This document shows positions 9,107 to 17,269 of a DNA stretch of 64,000 nucleotides, one piece after another (position 1 is the stretch's first letter; every line of letters begins with the position of its first letter). The notes under the pieces are model-generated. The model saw nothing but the letters and a program-made list of their open reading frames with translations. It had not been told where the DNA came from and made no database searches. The position numbers and the translations under genes are program-made. This DNA is from Alteromonas abrolhosensis (lineage in GTDB: Bacteria > Pseudomonadota > Gammaproteobacteria > Enterobacterales > Alteromonadaceae). Location: assembly GCF_001953635.1 (NCBI RefSeq), contig NZ_MEJH01000012.1, forward strand, positions 1-64,000, written 5' to 3'.

Positions 9107-9690
9107 TATGCGAGCAACTCATCCAATGTATCTTTCATACGTGCAAGAGATTCATCGTCTAGGCAAAAAACAACGCGCATGCTAAACGAAGAGATAGCGA
9201 TAACAAACTGCACCTCCATTACTAAGCTGTGCTGCCATTGCAACTCATCGAAGTTCGCTTTATCGGGTAAGAATAACGTTGGCATATTCAAGTTAGTGGT
9301 AAGTTCCAACTGGTCAGAAAGACCAGCTAAACACGCACCTGCCAAAATGTTACAGAGCTCCAAGATAATCTCTTGAATGTCTTCTTTACTTAACGGTTCG
9401 TCATAATCCATCAAAGTGGCGACTTCACTCAATCCAGCTTGGGATAGCACAGACATCACTTCGCCGTGAACGTCACCTAAAAATGACTGACGGGTGTAAA
9501 AGGCATCTTCGGTTTCAAATAAGAGGCTATAGAGCTGGGTGGGAGTGACCGCTGAAATTTTTGGAATAGAAATATCGATTTTGGTTTCAATCAATTGGGC
9601 AAGAGAATTGGCCGCTTGTCCCATGGAAATATTCAAGAGTTCTTGAAGGGCGTCTCTTTGCTCTTCGTCTAGTGGTAGGACAATGCTCAT
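9106..9690 (-). CDS. CheC/CheX-family phosphatase-like protein
   Basis: A 194-residue protein with both CheC-type helices: QELLNISMGQAANSL near residues 15-29 and the segment around ELCNILAGACL near 115. Each carries the glutamate and asparagine used by CheC-family phosphatases to hydrolyse the aspartyl phosphate of CheY. It lies between a CheY-like regulator and a histidine kinase, with a 4-base ATGA overlap upstream and 1-base overlap downstream. Dephosphorylation of the partner regulator is therefore likely. No CheA, CheW or flagellar genes are near, so the target need not be the flagellar motor. Confidence 0.85.
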   Translation of the reverse strand: MSIVLPLDEEQRDALQELLNISMGQAANSLAQLIETKIDISIPKISAVTPTQLYSLLFETEDAFYTRQSFLGDVHGEVMSVLSQAGLSEVATLMDYDEPLSKEDIQEIILELCNILAGACLAGLSDQLELTTNLNMPTLFLPDKANFDELQWQHSLVMEVQFVIAISSFSMRVVFCLDDESLARMKDTLDELLA

Positions 9691-10052
9691 AGATACCCCA
9701 ACTCAAACAACGTCATTGCTAATTCTTCTTTATCTAGCGGTTTGCGCAGAAAGCGTTTTGCACCGAGAGACATAACAATTTTTTGTTTTTCTGGCTGAAA
9801 GTCAGCGCTGATCACAATAACATTCGGGGCGTCGGGCCTATCGTGCAGGAATTCCAACACACCAACGCCGTCAACTTCTGGCATAGTAAGGTCTAAGAGA
9901 ACCAATGCAAATTCGCTTTCTGACAGCGCATTTATGGCTTCTTGCCCGTTTGTCGCTTCGGTGATGTCATACTCTAAGTCTTGGGGAAGTGAGCGAATCA
10001 CGCTGCGCCTCGACAACTTAGAATCATCAGCTACTAATACAGAAATTGACAT
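9687..10052 (-). CDS. CheY-like single-domain response regulator
   Basis: A 121-residue receiver domain without an output domain. The acidic pocket is in VLVADDS, the phospho-acceptor is in VLLDLTMPEVDG near residue 54, and the conserved serine and lysine lie in VIVISADF and LRKPLD. AGGAGG lies just upstream of the ATG. It is the first gene of a three-gene overlapping operon with a CheC-like phosphatase and a PAS kinase. Phosphorylation by the kinase and dephosphorylation by CheC are expected. The downstream target is not visible here. Confidence 0.92.
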   Translation of the reverse strand: MSISVLVADDSKLSRRSVIRSLPQDLEYDITEATNGQEAINALSESEFALVLLDLTMPEVDGVGVLEFLHDRPDAPNVIVISADFQPEKQKIVMSLGAKRFLRKPLDKEELAMTLFELGYL

Positions 10053-10320
10053 TTACAGCCTCCTAGAACGGCATTTAATGCGATGCCTTTTTAGTAAAGT
10101 ATGTGCAACTTTAGCGTTACTGCAACAATACCGTAAAAATTTTCCAATTAGCGTATTCTTTGAGCAGTGGCGCTTTAATTTGAGTATATGACAGAAGTGA
10201 CTTTTATGCGTATTAGACTTTTAGTTGAAAATGCCGAGAAGAGTGGAAAACAGTAAGAAGTAAAATATATAGGGTTTAAGTAGAGAGGTGTGCACTGGTA
10301 GACAATACACACCTTTAACG

Positions 10321-11496
10321 TTAAGTATTCTGCAAAGCGTACATTTTATCAAGTGCTCTGGGCATGGCATCAATATAGCGTTTTACATCGGCTATTTTGC
10401 CCATACTCACCCGAGACCAGTTATCGTATGTACGGTAAATACCTCTGATTAGCACGTCCTGTTCTGCCATGGCTTGACGAAAGAACTCAGCATTGCCGTC
10501 CCCTAAATTAACAAAGATAAAGTTAGTACTAGAGGGGAGCGCTGTCAAACCATTTGCCTTTAGTGCATCCATAACCATGGATTTACCCTCATAAATTTTA
10601 TCTTTAGAAAATGTTAAAAAGGCATCATCGTTATAACTGGCGATAGCAGCAGCAAGGCCTGCTTGATTCAATGTATAGCCGCCCATGCCGTAGCGATTAA
10701 TCCACTCAGTGTTTTCCTCTGATGCGATTAAATAGCCCACGCGCATACCCGCGAGGCCGTAAATCTTTGAGAAGGTTCTCGCTACAATGACATTATGGCC
10801 AGCTTTAACGAGCGGGATCATGGAATGCTTAGGTGGCTCATCGATAAGTTCGTTATATGCCTCATCAACTAAGACCAGCGTCTTTTTAGATGCTTTTATA
10901 CAGAATTCGCGCAGCTTATTCGGCTCGAGCACTTTTCCCGTTGGATTGTTCGGGTTACAAATGTGCACCATACCAATCGAGTCGTCTATTGCGGCGTACA
11001 TGGCATCAAGATCAATATCAAGCGCTGCCGTATTAGCAACTCTCACTATTTCTGGCGCTCCTTGTTTTTCAGGTGCTTTAGACGTGGTGTCCCAAAATAG
11101 GTCTGGGCCCAGAATCTTCCCTTTTTTACTGGCCGCAAGGGCTGCATAGGAAAGAATAGGGCTTGAACCGGCACTCAACGAAATGTGCTTTCGGGTAATG
11201 CCATGGCGCTCGGCAATCATATCCAATAGTGTCATAGCGGCAGGATAAGCATAGTAGGCTCCACCTTCCGCTGATGCTTTTGCGATAGCGTCTAGAGCTT
11301 TCGCGCTCGGCCCAAATGGATTTTCATTGGCGTTGAGCTTTGCAACTCCAGGCGTTGGTCCATACATAACAGACGATGGGGAAGCGCTTGCGCTGACAGA
11401 TTGGGCGCTCACAAGGTGACTTATGCCACTCGCGCCTATTGCTGACGCTGCAACTGTGCCACCAATAAATAAGCGTCTTGAACGGTTATAACTCAA
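10321..11496 (-). CDS. Tat-exported class I/II aminotransferase (HisC-like)
   Basis: A PLP-dependent fold-type I aminotransferase resembling histidinol-phosphate aminotransferase. Visible are CNPNNPTGKVL, the aspartate and tyrosine of LVDEAYNEL, and the PLP lysine in RTFSKIYGLAG. Unlike biosynthetic HisC it begins with a twin-arginine signal (SRRLFIGG followed by a hydrophobic stretch and SAQS), so it should be exported folded with its cofactor. I place the start at TTG 11496: it has AAGGAGA at 11503-11509 with a 6-base gap, puts the RR motif near the N-terminus, and removes an overlap with the TauE gene that longer starts would create. The substrate is unknown. It probably forms an operon with the permease gene 20 bases upstream. 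Confidence 0.85.
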   Translation of the reverse strand: MSYNRSRRLFIGGTVAASAIGASGISHLVSAQSVSASASPSSVMYGPTPGVAKLNANENPFGPSAKALDAIAKASAEGGAYYAYPAAMTLLDMIAERHGITRKHISLSAGSSPILSYAALAASKKGKILGPDLFWDTTSKAPEKQGAPEIVRVANTAALDIDLDAMYAAIDDSIGMVHICNPNNPTGKVLEPNKLREFCIKASKKTLVLVDEAYNELIDEPPKHSMIPLVKAGHNVIVARTFSKIYGLAGMRVGYLIASEENTEWINRYGMGGYTLNQAGLAAAIASYNDDAFLTFSKDKIYEGKSMVMDALKANGLTALPSSTNFIFVNLGDGNAEFFRQAMAEQDVLIRGIYRTYDNWSRVSMGKIADVKRYIDAMPRALDKMYALQNT

Positions 11497-11515
11497 GGGT
11501 TGTCTCCTTCTTCTT

Positions 11516-12355
11516 TTAAATGGCTTTGTAGAACATTGCGCTAGAAACAATGACGAGATAGATGCCAAATAAGCGCTTTAACTTCTTTTCGCTGAAGTTA
11601 TGCGCCATTTTTGCTCCGATGGGAGCGGTAAAAATTGCGCCAATACTGATAGCGATAAGTGCAGGAATATTGATGTAGCCAATAGTGCCTACCGGTAACG
11701 AGGCGGTTTCAGGATGCTTCATAAACAAAAAGCCAATCGCACCCGGAAGCCCAATCAGAAAGCCGACGCCTGCTGCGGTTGCGACCGCCTGTTGAATAGT
11801 GCGCTGGCACATCACCATAGTGATTACGGTTGGCGTGCCACCACCTATGCCAAGCAGAGCAGAGAAGCCGCCAAGAACAAACGCTAAAACTGCTTTGCCA
11901 ATCCCTTTAGGCATATCGAAGACAAGCCCGGGCCTTACAACAAACTCAGGGAAGAGGAAATACACGGAGTAAAGTAGAACACCTGCAGCAAACACCACCG
12001 TTAATCCGTTTGCGCTGGAGTTGTTTGCGATGAGCAGCCCGCCGCCAACACCGAGGACAAGCCAAATACTCCACGAGCGGAGGATGTCAAAATCCACCGC
12101 ACCTTTAGCGCGATGCGCCATCACTGACCGAGCGCTTGATACCACAATTGATGCCAACGACGTTCCGATGGCAACCTTAACAAGGGCTTCTGAAGGTGGA
12201 GTAAAAAAGGGAAAAACAGCAAGAAGAGCAGGTACAACAACAAACCCCCCGCCATTGCCAAATAGACCTGCCGTGATACCTGCGATGGCACCCGTTATAC
12301 ATAAAGTAACTACAAACCACAGTAGCTCTATTTCCATTTGCATTTTACTCCGCAT
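11516..12355 (-). CDS. TauE/SafE family membrane permease
   Basis: A ~275-residue inner-membrane protein with about eight hydrophobic segments and the repeated glycine-rich motifs of the family (ITAGLFGNGGGFVVVP near the N-terminus and ALLGIGGGTPTV in the second half). Family members are proposed exporters of sulfite, sulfoacetate or other small organic anions. Starts at 12355, 12343 or 12337 are possible; GGAG just upstream of the last two makes them at least as likely. It lies between the TonB receptor and the exported aminotransferase, same strand, which suggests joint use of one substrate pathway. Confidence 0.85.
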   Translation of the reverse strand: MRSKMQMEIELLWFVVTLCITGAIAGITAGLFGNGGGFVVVPALLAVFPFFTPPSEALVKVAIGTSLASIVVSSARSVMAHRAKGAVDFDILRSWSIWLVLGVGGGLLIANNSSANGLTVVFAAGVLLYSVYFLFPEFVVRPGLVFDMPKGIGKAVLAFVLGGFSALLGIGGGTPTVITMVMCQRTIQQAVATAAGVGFLIGLPGAIGFLFMKHPETASLPVGTIGYINIPALIAISIGAIFTAPIGAKMAHNFSEKKLKRLFGIYLVIVSSAMFYKAI

Positions 12356-12416
12356 GAAACAGCTTTAAACATGAATGACCTTTTAAGTTTTTCTTATATA
12401 CAGTTATGTAAATACA

Positions 12417-12442
12417 CAAACACCGACATAAGTCGGTGTTTG
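12417..12442 (-). terminator. Stem-loop between TonB receptor and TauE genes
   Basis: An 11-bp perfect stem (CAAACACCGAC / GTCGGTGTTTG) with loop ATAA lies 12-37 bases after the TonB receptor stop codon. The minus-strand sequence after it is T-rich but has no long T-run. It may terminate or attenuate transcription into the permease and aminotransferase genes. Confidence 0.6.
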
Positions 12443-12453
12443 CAAAGCGCCGT

Positions 12454-15102
12454 TTAAAAACGGGCTGCCAGTCGGGTGTAGTAATAGCCCCCCTGCCAAT
12501 CCACTACCGAAGCAGAGTCATAAACTTCGCCACAACAGGCGTCTCCGTTGGTACTAACATCGGGATAGTTGTCGAAGAGATTTCTCACACCTACTGAAAG
12601 CGTGAGGTTTTCGTTAATTAGGTAAGAGCCCTCTATATCGAACATGTATTCGTCACCGAAGGTTTGAATGCTTGTTGCATTCACGCCGTCATCGCTCCCA
12701 GCATTTTCATACTCGCCGAAATAGCTAAGTCGGGCGACGGCAGACCACACGTCGTAGCTGTGAGTAACCGAGAACACGCCACGCATTTCTGGCCGGCTAT
12801 TTTCGAAGTCAAATTGGTCTTCGGGATCAAGATACTCGCTAGGGTCAGAATCAAATTCTGTTTTGTTGTAATTCACAGAGCCGGTTAGCACGGTTGCGCC
12901 ATACTTCGATTCCATCTTGTAAGTAGCGACAACATCCACACCTTCGGTTACGGTATCGAAAGCATTCTGGAAAAAGAACACACCACCAATGGACTCGGCG
13001 CCAGACACATTGGCACCTGCGAGGGCTAAGTAGTTTTGGTATGCGTCATAACCGTCTGCCTGCGGATCGGTAACGACAGTGGTGGACACATCTCGGGTAG
13101 ACACAGAGTAAAGACGATCTTCAAGCTTGATGTTGTAGTAATCAACGGTGAGCGTTAAATCACCATAGTTCGCAGTCATGCCCAGCGTAAAGTTAGTCGA
13201 CTTTTCAGGTGAAAGCTCGTTGGCACCAAGCGCTTGTGCTACCTCGCCGCCTGCAGGGAATAAACCCGTAGCTACGGGGAAGCCATCGGGCAGACGTGTA
13301 GATACGTTGGTGGTGCCTTGCTGACCTGGGGTAGGGGCTCTAAAGCCAGTGCCGAATGACGACCTAAATCCCACCTCATCACTAAACTGATAGAATCCTG
13401 CAACTTTGTACACAACCTCTGAGCCAAAGTCAGAATAGTCTTCATAACGCAGTGCAGCCTGAGCAAACAACTCATCAGTAATGTCACCAGAAATATCCGT
13501 GTACACTGCATATGAGTCTCTATCGTATGAACCTGAATAGTCTGGTGAATAGCCAGGGAAGCCGTTAGAACCAACGCCTACAACGGTATAAACGGCGTCT
13601 ACTCCCGCAAAACCATCATCTTCAACACCATCTTCATTGCTGTCAGCACTGGTGTAGTTGGCACAGTTCAGAGTAGAACCGTTGGCAATGACCGCCGCGC
13701 CCAGTGCCGTTGTAGTGTAATCATCGTTACAAAACTCCCATGGATCAGATGTGGCGTAAGAGCCGGCGATATAGGAACTTAGCTCGCCCTCTGAAATTTC
13801 GTATGACTCATCCAGGTAGCTAGCACCAAAAGCAAGTACATACTTATTTAAGTCGTAGGTGAAGTCGGCTTGAATTTGCGTTTCTTCGTTAGTTAGATCC
13901 CCAGGTTTAAACGAGGTAGGTGATTCGTTGCCAAGCGAAGGGTTAATCGTATTGGCTAGCGTGTATGAGATTTCATTATTGCCGTAACGACCGCTAATAT
14001 CATAAGTCAGGTCGCCCGACATACCCTTAACTCCGCCTACAAAAGAGTAATCAGTGACGTCGCCGAAGAAACGGGGCGTGAAACCACCGGGGAAGAACGC
14101 TAGCGGGTTCCAGATTGAACCATCTTCAAGTCGAATATCTTCAATGGTGCCATTGCCTGGGTAACGATAATAGAACGAACCGTCGCCTTCACTTTCTGAA
14201 TAGTTACCAAATGCATAGAGTTCAAGTTCACTGGATAGTGCGTAACCTGCGTTAAAGAAAATACGCGTCCCGCTTGTATTTGGTTGCCCCCATGGTTGGA
14301 CTACGTCTGAACCATGAACGCTGTTGGCCATGGCCGTAGCATCAGCGATGTATTGCTCTGACTGGTCATCCACACAAAACCATGGCTCACAATATTGCTC
14401 ACCACGAAAGGTGGCTTCGCTGTCAGAGTATTCGGCTGAAATACTGAAAAAGCCATCGTCGCCTAACGCGAAACCTTTATTCCCAGTAACGGTAATTTGA
14501 TCGCCATCTCCTTCGTAGTAGCTGCCGTAGTCGGCAGTGAGCGAGCCGCCTTCGGTGTTATTTTTTAATTGAAAGTTGATAACACCTGCAATGGCATCTG
14601 AGCCATATTGCGCAGCTGCACCGTCGCGCAACACTTCAACACTTTGAATTGCTGCGGTTGGAATAGTTGCGATGTCTGGCCCCTGTGTGCCAGAACCGCC
14701 AATTGAAACAAGTGCGGCCCTGTGACGACGTTTAGAGTTAACCAAAACAAGCGTTTTGTCCGTGGGCATACCTCGAAGCGTTGCAGGTCGAATAAAGGTT
14801 CCGCCATCGGAAATCGGCTGACGGCCGACAGAGTAAGAGGGAACCAGTGTCATAAGGACATTATTCATATCGGTAAAGGCGACAGCTTCTACATCTTCGG
14901 CGGTGAGTACATCCACCGGTACGGGCGAACTAGTCACCGAGCGCGGTGCACCGCGGGCACCAACAACGGCAATGCGTTCTAGGTCTTTGGCTTCTGTGGT
15001 TTCTTCAGTCACTTCTTGCGCCTGTACAAGCAATGAAGTAGTGAAAAGCGTTAATCCGGTAAGTGCGTAACGTACTGCAGTGTGGAGCTTTTTCTGTTTC
15101 AT
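12454..15102 (-). CDS. TonB-dependent outer-membrane receptor
   Basis: An 882-residue ligand-gated outer-membrane transporter. It has a signal peptide (MKQKKLHTAVRYALTG, cleavage after LVQAQ), a plug domain with TIPTAAIQSVEVLRDGAAA and YGSDAIAGVINFQLK, and a long beta-barrel ending in an aromatic residue (RLAARF). The ATG at 15102 is preferred over an upstream in-frame TTG. The substrate cannot be told from sequence. There is no siderophore or glycan gene nearby; the neighbours are a TauE-type permease, an exported aminotransferase and a divergent LysR regulator, so an amine-bearing organic compound is a reasonable guess. Confidence 0.93.
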   Translation of the reverse strand: MKQKKLHTAVRYALTGLTLFTTSLLVQAQEVTEETTEAKDLERIAVVGARGAPRSVTSSPVPVDVLTAEDVEAVAFTDMNNVLMTLVPSYSVGRQPISDGGTFIRPATLRGMPTDKTLVLVNSKRRHRAALVSIGGSGTQGPDIATIPTAAIQSVEVLRDGAAAQYGSDAIAGVINFQLKNNTEGGSLTADYGSYYEGDGDQITVTGNKGFALGDDGFFSISAEYSDSEATFRGEQYCEPWFCVDDQSEQYIADATAMANSVHGSDVVQPWGQPNTSGTRIFFNAGYALSSELELYAFGNYSESEGDGSFYYRYPGNGTIEDIRLEDGSIWNPLAFFPGGFTPRFFGDVTDYSFVGGVKGMSGDLTYDISGRYGNNEISYTLANTINPSLGNESPTSFKPGDLTNEETQIQADFTYDLNKYVLAFGASYLDESYEISEGELSSYIAGSYATSDPWEFCNDDYTTTALGAAVIANGSTLNCANYTSADSNEDGVEDDGFAGVDAVYTVVGVGSNGFPGYSPDYSGSYDRDSYAVYTDISGDITDELFAQAALRYEDYSDFGSEVVYKVAGFYQFSDEVGFRSSFGTGFRAPTPGQQGTTNVSTRLPDGFPVATGLFPAGGEVAQALGANELSPEKSTNFTLGMTANYGDLTLTVDYYNIKLEDRLYSVSTRDVSTTVVTDPQADGYDAYQNYLALAGANVSGAESIGGVFFFQNAFDTVTEGVDVVATYKMESKYGATVLTGSVNYNKTEFDSDPSEYLDPEDQFDFENSRPEMRGVFSVTHSYDVWSAVARLSYFGEYENAGSDDGVNATSIQTFGDEYMFDIEGSYLINENLTLSVGVRNLFDNYPDVSTNGDACCGEVYDSASVVDWQGGYYYTRLAARF

Positions 15103-15509
15103 TTGTGTTCCCAATCGTGCTTATTGCTGCTTAGTTTTGTGGGTGTGGATTATTGAAATCTGCACTCTTTTTAGGCACGCACGAGCACTACTATGATGCG
15201 AGGAGCATCTTGTTATTGTTATCTAGCTGCTCGTGTACAAGAACAAGGCTAAAAACTCTTTGGCTCTGCAGGAAGAAAGAAGATTATTCAGGGATATAAG
15301 AAAAATATTGAGCTGTCTTACAGGGCGCTAGTTTCATGCTATTAGACTTAAGTGGAAGGAAAAATGAGATTTTTTACCTTCTGTGATATTGCCGTATTTT
15401 TACAATTCTGCTTCATATAGTGTATTGGAATGGCATATTCGTTGCTGCCGTCTACCTAAAGCGTCTAGGGTTCCCGTTCTCGAACTCACCACTCTACTAA
15501 GGAGGGCAA
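15103..15509. other. Divergent promoter region, TonB receptor / LysR gene
   Basis: About 400 bases between the divergent TonB receptor and LysR genes. LysR proteins usually bind such regions at T-N11-A sites, but I could not single one out. No gene or repeat is seen. Confidence 0.5.
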
Positions 15510-16490
15510 GTGCATTCAAAGCAGCTTCATTATTTTGTTATGACGGTGCGCAAGGGCAGTATTGCGGCGGCAGCGAGAGCCTTGGATATCGCCCAGCCAG
15601 CCATTAGTCAGCAGTTAGCGAGCCTAGAGCGAGAAATGAAAGCTACGCTGCTCGAACGAAGCTTTTCTGGCGTGAATTTAACGCCAGCGGGCGAAATTTT
15701 TTATAAACACGCAGTAAAACTATTAACCGAAATAGATAGCGCAAAAGTTGCATTGGAAGCCTTTCAAGCTGGTCAAAAGAGAGTAGTGAAAATAGGTATG
15801 TTACCGTCAATTGGAAATGTACTTTCTTTGCCGCTACTCACAGAAATTACAACGCACCACAAAGGGCTTAAAGTCGAAATCAGTACAGGTCCGTCTTACA
15901 CTATAAATGATTGGCTCGAGTCAAAGCAGGTGGATATTGCGCTCACTTATCAGCAGGCTGTTGACCCTAAATTCATGCGAGTGACGCCGCTAATCCAAGA
16001 AGATCTTCACTTGGTTTTTACTGCTTCTTCAGCATGTAAACAATATACGAAGCTTCGAGACAGAACTAGCATCCGGTTTTGGGAAATCAGTGAATTACCT
16101 TTGCTTTCACCAGGTAACAAAGACGCGCTGGGTCAGTTAATTGCTGATTACGAAAAAGCTACAGGTGTTAGCTTACAACACGATTTAGCTTACTCAGGCC
16201 AGCTCATGACAGGTCTTAGACAAGTTATGCAGGGAGAGGGCGTAATGATTCTGCCCACATCAGCCATTTTTCATTTGAAAGAGTCCGGCTTAGTTTCCTC
16301 ACTGAAAATTACGCAACCAGAAATGCAGCGTACGGTGCTGGCCGCGACAAATAAAAGTGCCAAGGCACTACAACATAACCAACAGATCATCGATATTGTC
16401 AGGAAAGTGGTGGCACAGGAAAACGCGCTTAAACATTGGTGTGGCACTTTGGAGTTTGCCGCTTCATCATTTGTAGTGCAAACCGCCTAG
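15510..16490 (+). CDS. LysR-family transcriptional regulator
   Basis: A 326-residue LysR regulator. The winged helix-turn-helix is in the first 60 residues (GSIAAAARALDIAQPAIS), followed by the effector-binding domain. It starts at GTG 15510, directly preceded by AAGGAGGGCAA, a near-ideal ribosome site. It is divergent from the TonB receptor, so control of the receptor/permease/aminotransferase group in response to a small molecule is likely. An 8-bp stem (CCCCTTAG / CTAAGGGG, 16496-16523) follows the stop but has no T-run. Confidence 0.9.
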   Translation: MHSKQLHYFVMTVRKGSIAAAARALDIAQPAISQQLASLEREMKATLLERSFSGVNLTPAGEIFYKHAVKLLTEIDSAKVALEAFQAGQKRVVKIGMLPSIGNVLSLPLLTEITTHHKGLKVEISTGPSYTINDWLESKQVDIALTYQQAVDPKFMRVTPLIQEDLHLVFTASSACKQYTKLRDRTSIRFWEISELPLLSPGNKDALGQLIADYEKATGVSLQHDLAYSGQLMTGLRQVMQGEGVMILPTSAIFHLKESGLVSSLKITQPEMQRTVLAATNKSAKALQHNQQIIDIVRKVVAQENALKHWCGTLEFAASSFVVQTA

Positions 16491-16555
16491 ACGTGCCCCT
16501 TAGTATATGACTATCCTAAGGGGGGGGTAAACCAAACGCTAATTAACCCTATTTT

Positions 16556-17269
16556 TTAATCGTCATATTCAGGTAACGCTATATCAATAAGAACGGGTAA
16601 GTGGTCTGAATATATTCTGGTTTTCGCATTTTTAAGCTTTCTGCACGATTTTACTTTGATATCGTCTGATACCCATACCCTATCAAGGGCAAATACCGGG
16701 AAGTGACTGGGAAACGTCGCTCCCACCTTTTGTTGCGAGAGGAGTTCGTTTAGCCCTTTAAATGCTTTTGAAAAAAACTGCCACTCATTGAAGTCACCAG
16801 CTAACACAAGAGGCGTTTGTCTTTCCTTTAATCGATGGGAAAGGTGCTCGTGAAGTAACGAAAACTGTGAGCGACGTTCAAGCTTCTTAAGGCCTTTGTG
16901 GGTATTAACGACCGTTAACGGGGTCTTTTCAGTCTTGAGTTCAACAACCTGAACATTTCTTGGCTGTCGACCACGTTGACTAACATCCACTGTGTCATGA
17001 TTTAAGACATCAAAGCGGGTAAGAATTGCATTCCCGTACCAGCCCTCAGGCTCTCTGATGGCTGGTGAGGGAATAAGATCAAACGTATTGTCAGCGCATA
17101 TATCCTTTATGTCCTGCGCAGTATTCCTCTCAGAAGGACGGGTGTCCATCTCCTGAAGTAGTACAACGTCTGCGCCGCTGTTTGCCAAAAACTGACCTAT
17201 GCGTTTGTAGTCGTGTTTTTTGTCTCTGCCTATTCCGCTGTGAATGTTATAAGTCACTATGCGGCACAT
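16556..17269 (-). CDS. Endonuclease/exonuclease/phosphatase family protein
   Basis: A 237-residue EEP-fold metal-dependent phosphodiesterase. All fold signatures are present: TYNIHSG at residues 6-12, LLQEMD near 37, GDFNEW near 155, and SDHLPV near the C-terminus. No signal peptide. It overlaps the end of the phospholipase D-VTT gene by 13 bases and has GGTGGAGAA before its ATG, so the two are co-translated. The family covers DNA repair nucleases, lipid phosphatases and sphingomyelinases. The link with a phospholipase D domain makes lipid substrates possible, but this is inference. Confidence 0.88.
   Translation of the reverse strand: MCRIVTYNIHSGIGRDKKHDYKRIGQFLANSGADVVLLQEMDTRPSERNTAQDIKDICADNTFDLIPSPAIREPEGWYGNAILTRFDVLNHDTVDVSQRGRQPRNVQVVELKTEKTPLTVVNTHKGLKKLERRSQFSLLHEHLSHRLKERQTPLVLAGDFNEWQFFSKAFKGLNELLSQQKVGATFPSHFPVFALDRVWVSDDIKVKSCRKLKNAKTRIYSDHLPVLIDIALPEYDD

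Noticed and set aside
10286..10314. Stem AGGTGTG / CACACCT after the aminotransferase gene as a terminator
   Set aside because: Only 7 bp with a 15-base loop and no T-run; too weak to call.
13272..13574. 100-codon minus-strand frame inside the TonB receptor gene
   Set aside because: It is a frame shadow of the receptor; no ribosome site or known domain.
16496..16527. Stem CCCCTTAG / CTAAGGGG with a run of eight G as a terminator
   Set aside because: There is no T-run on either strand and the loop is 12 bases; it was only mentioned with the LysR gene.
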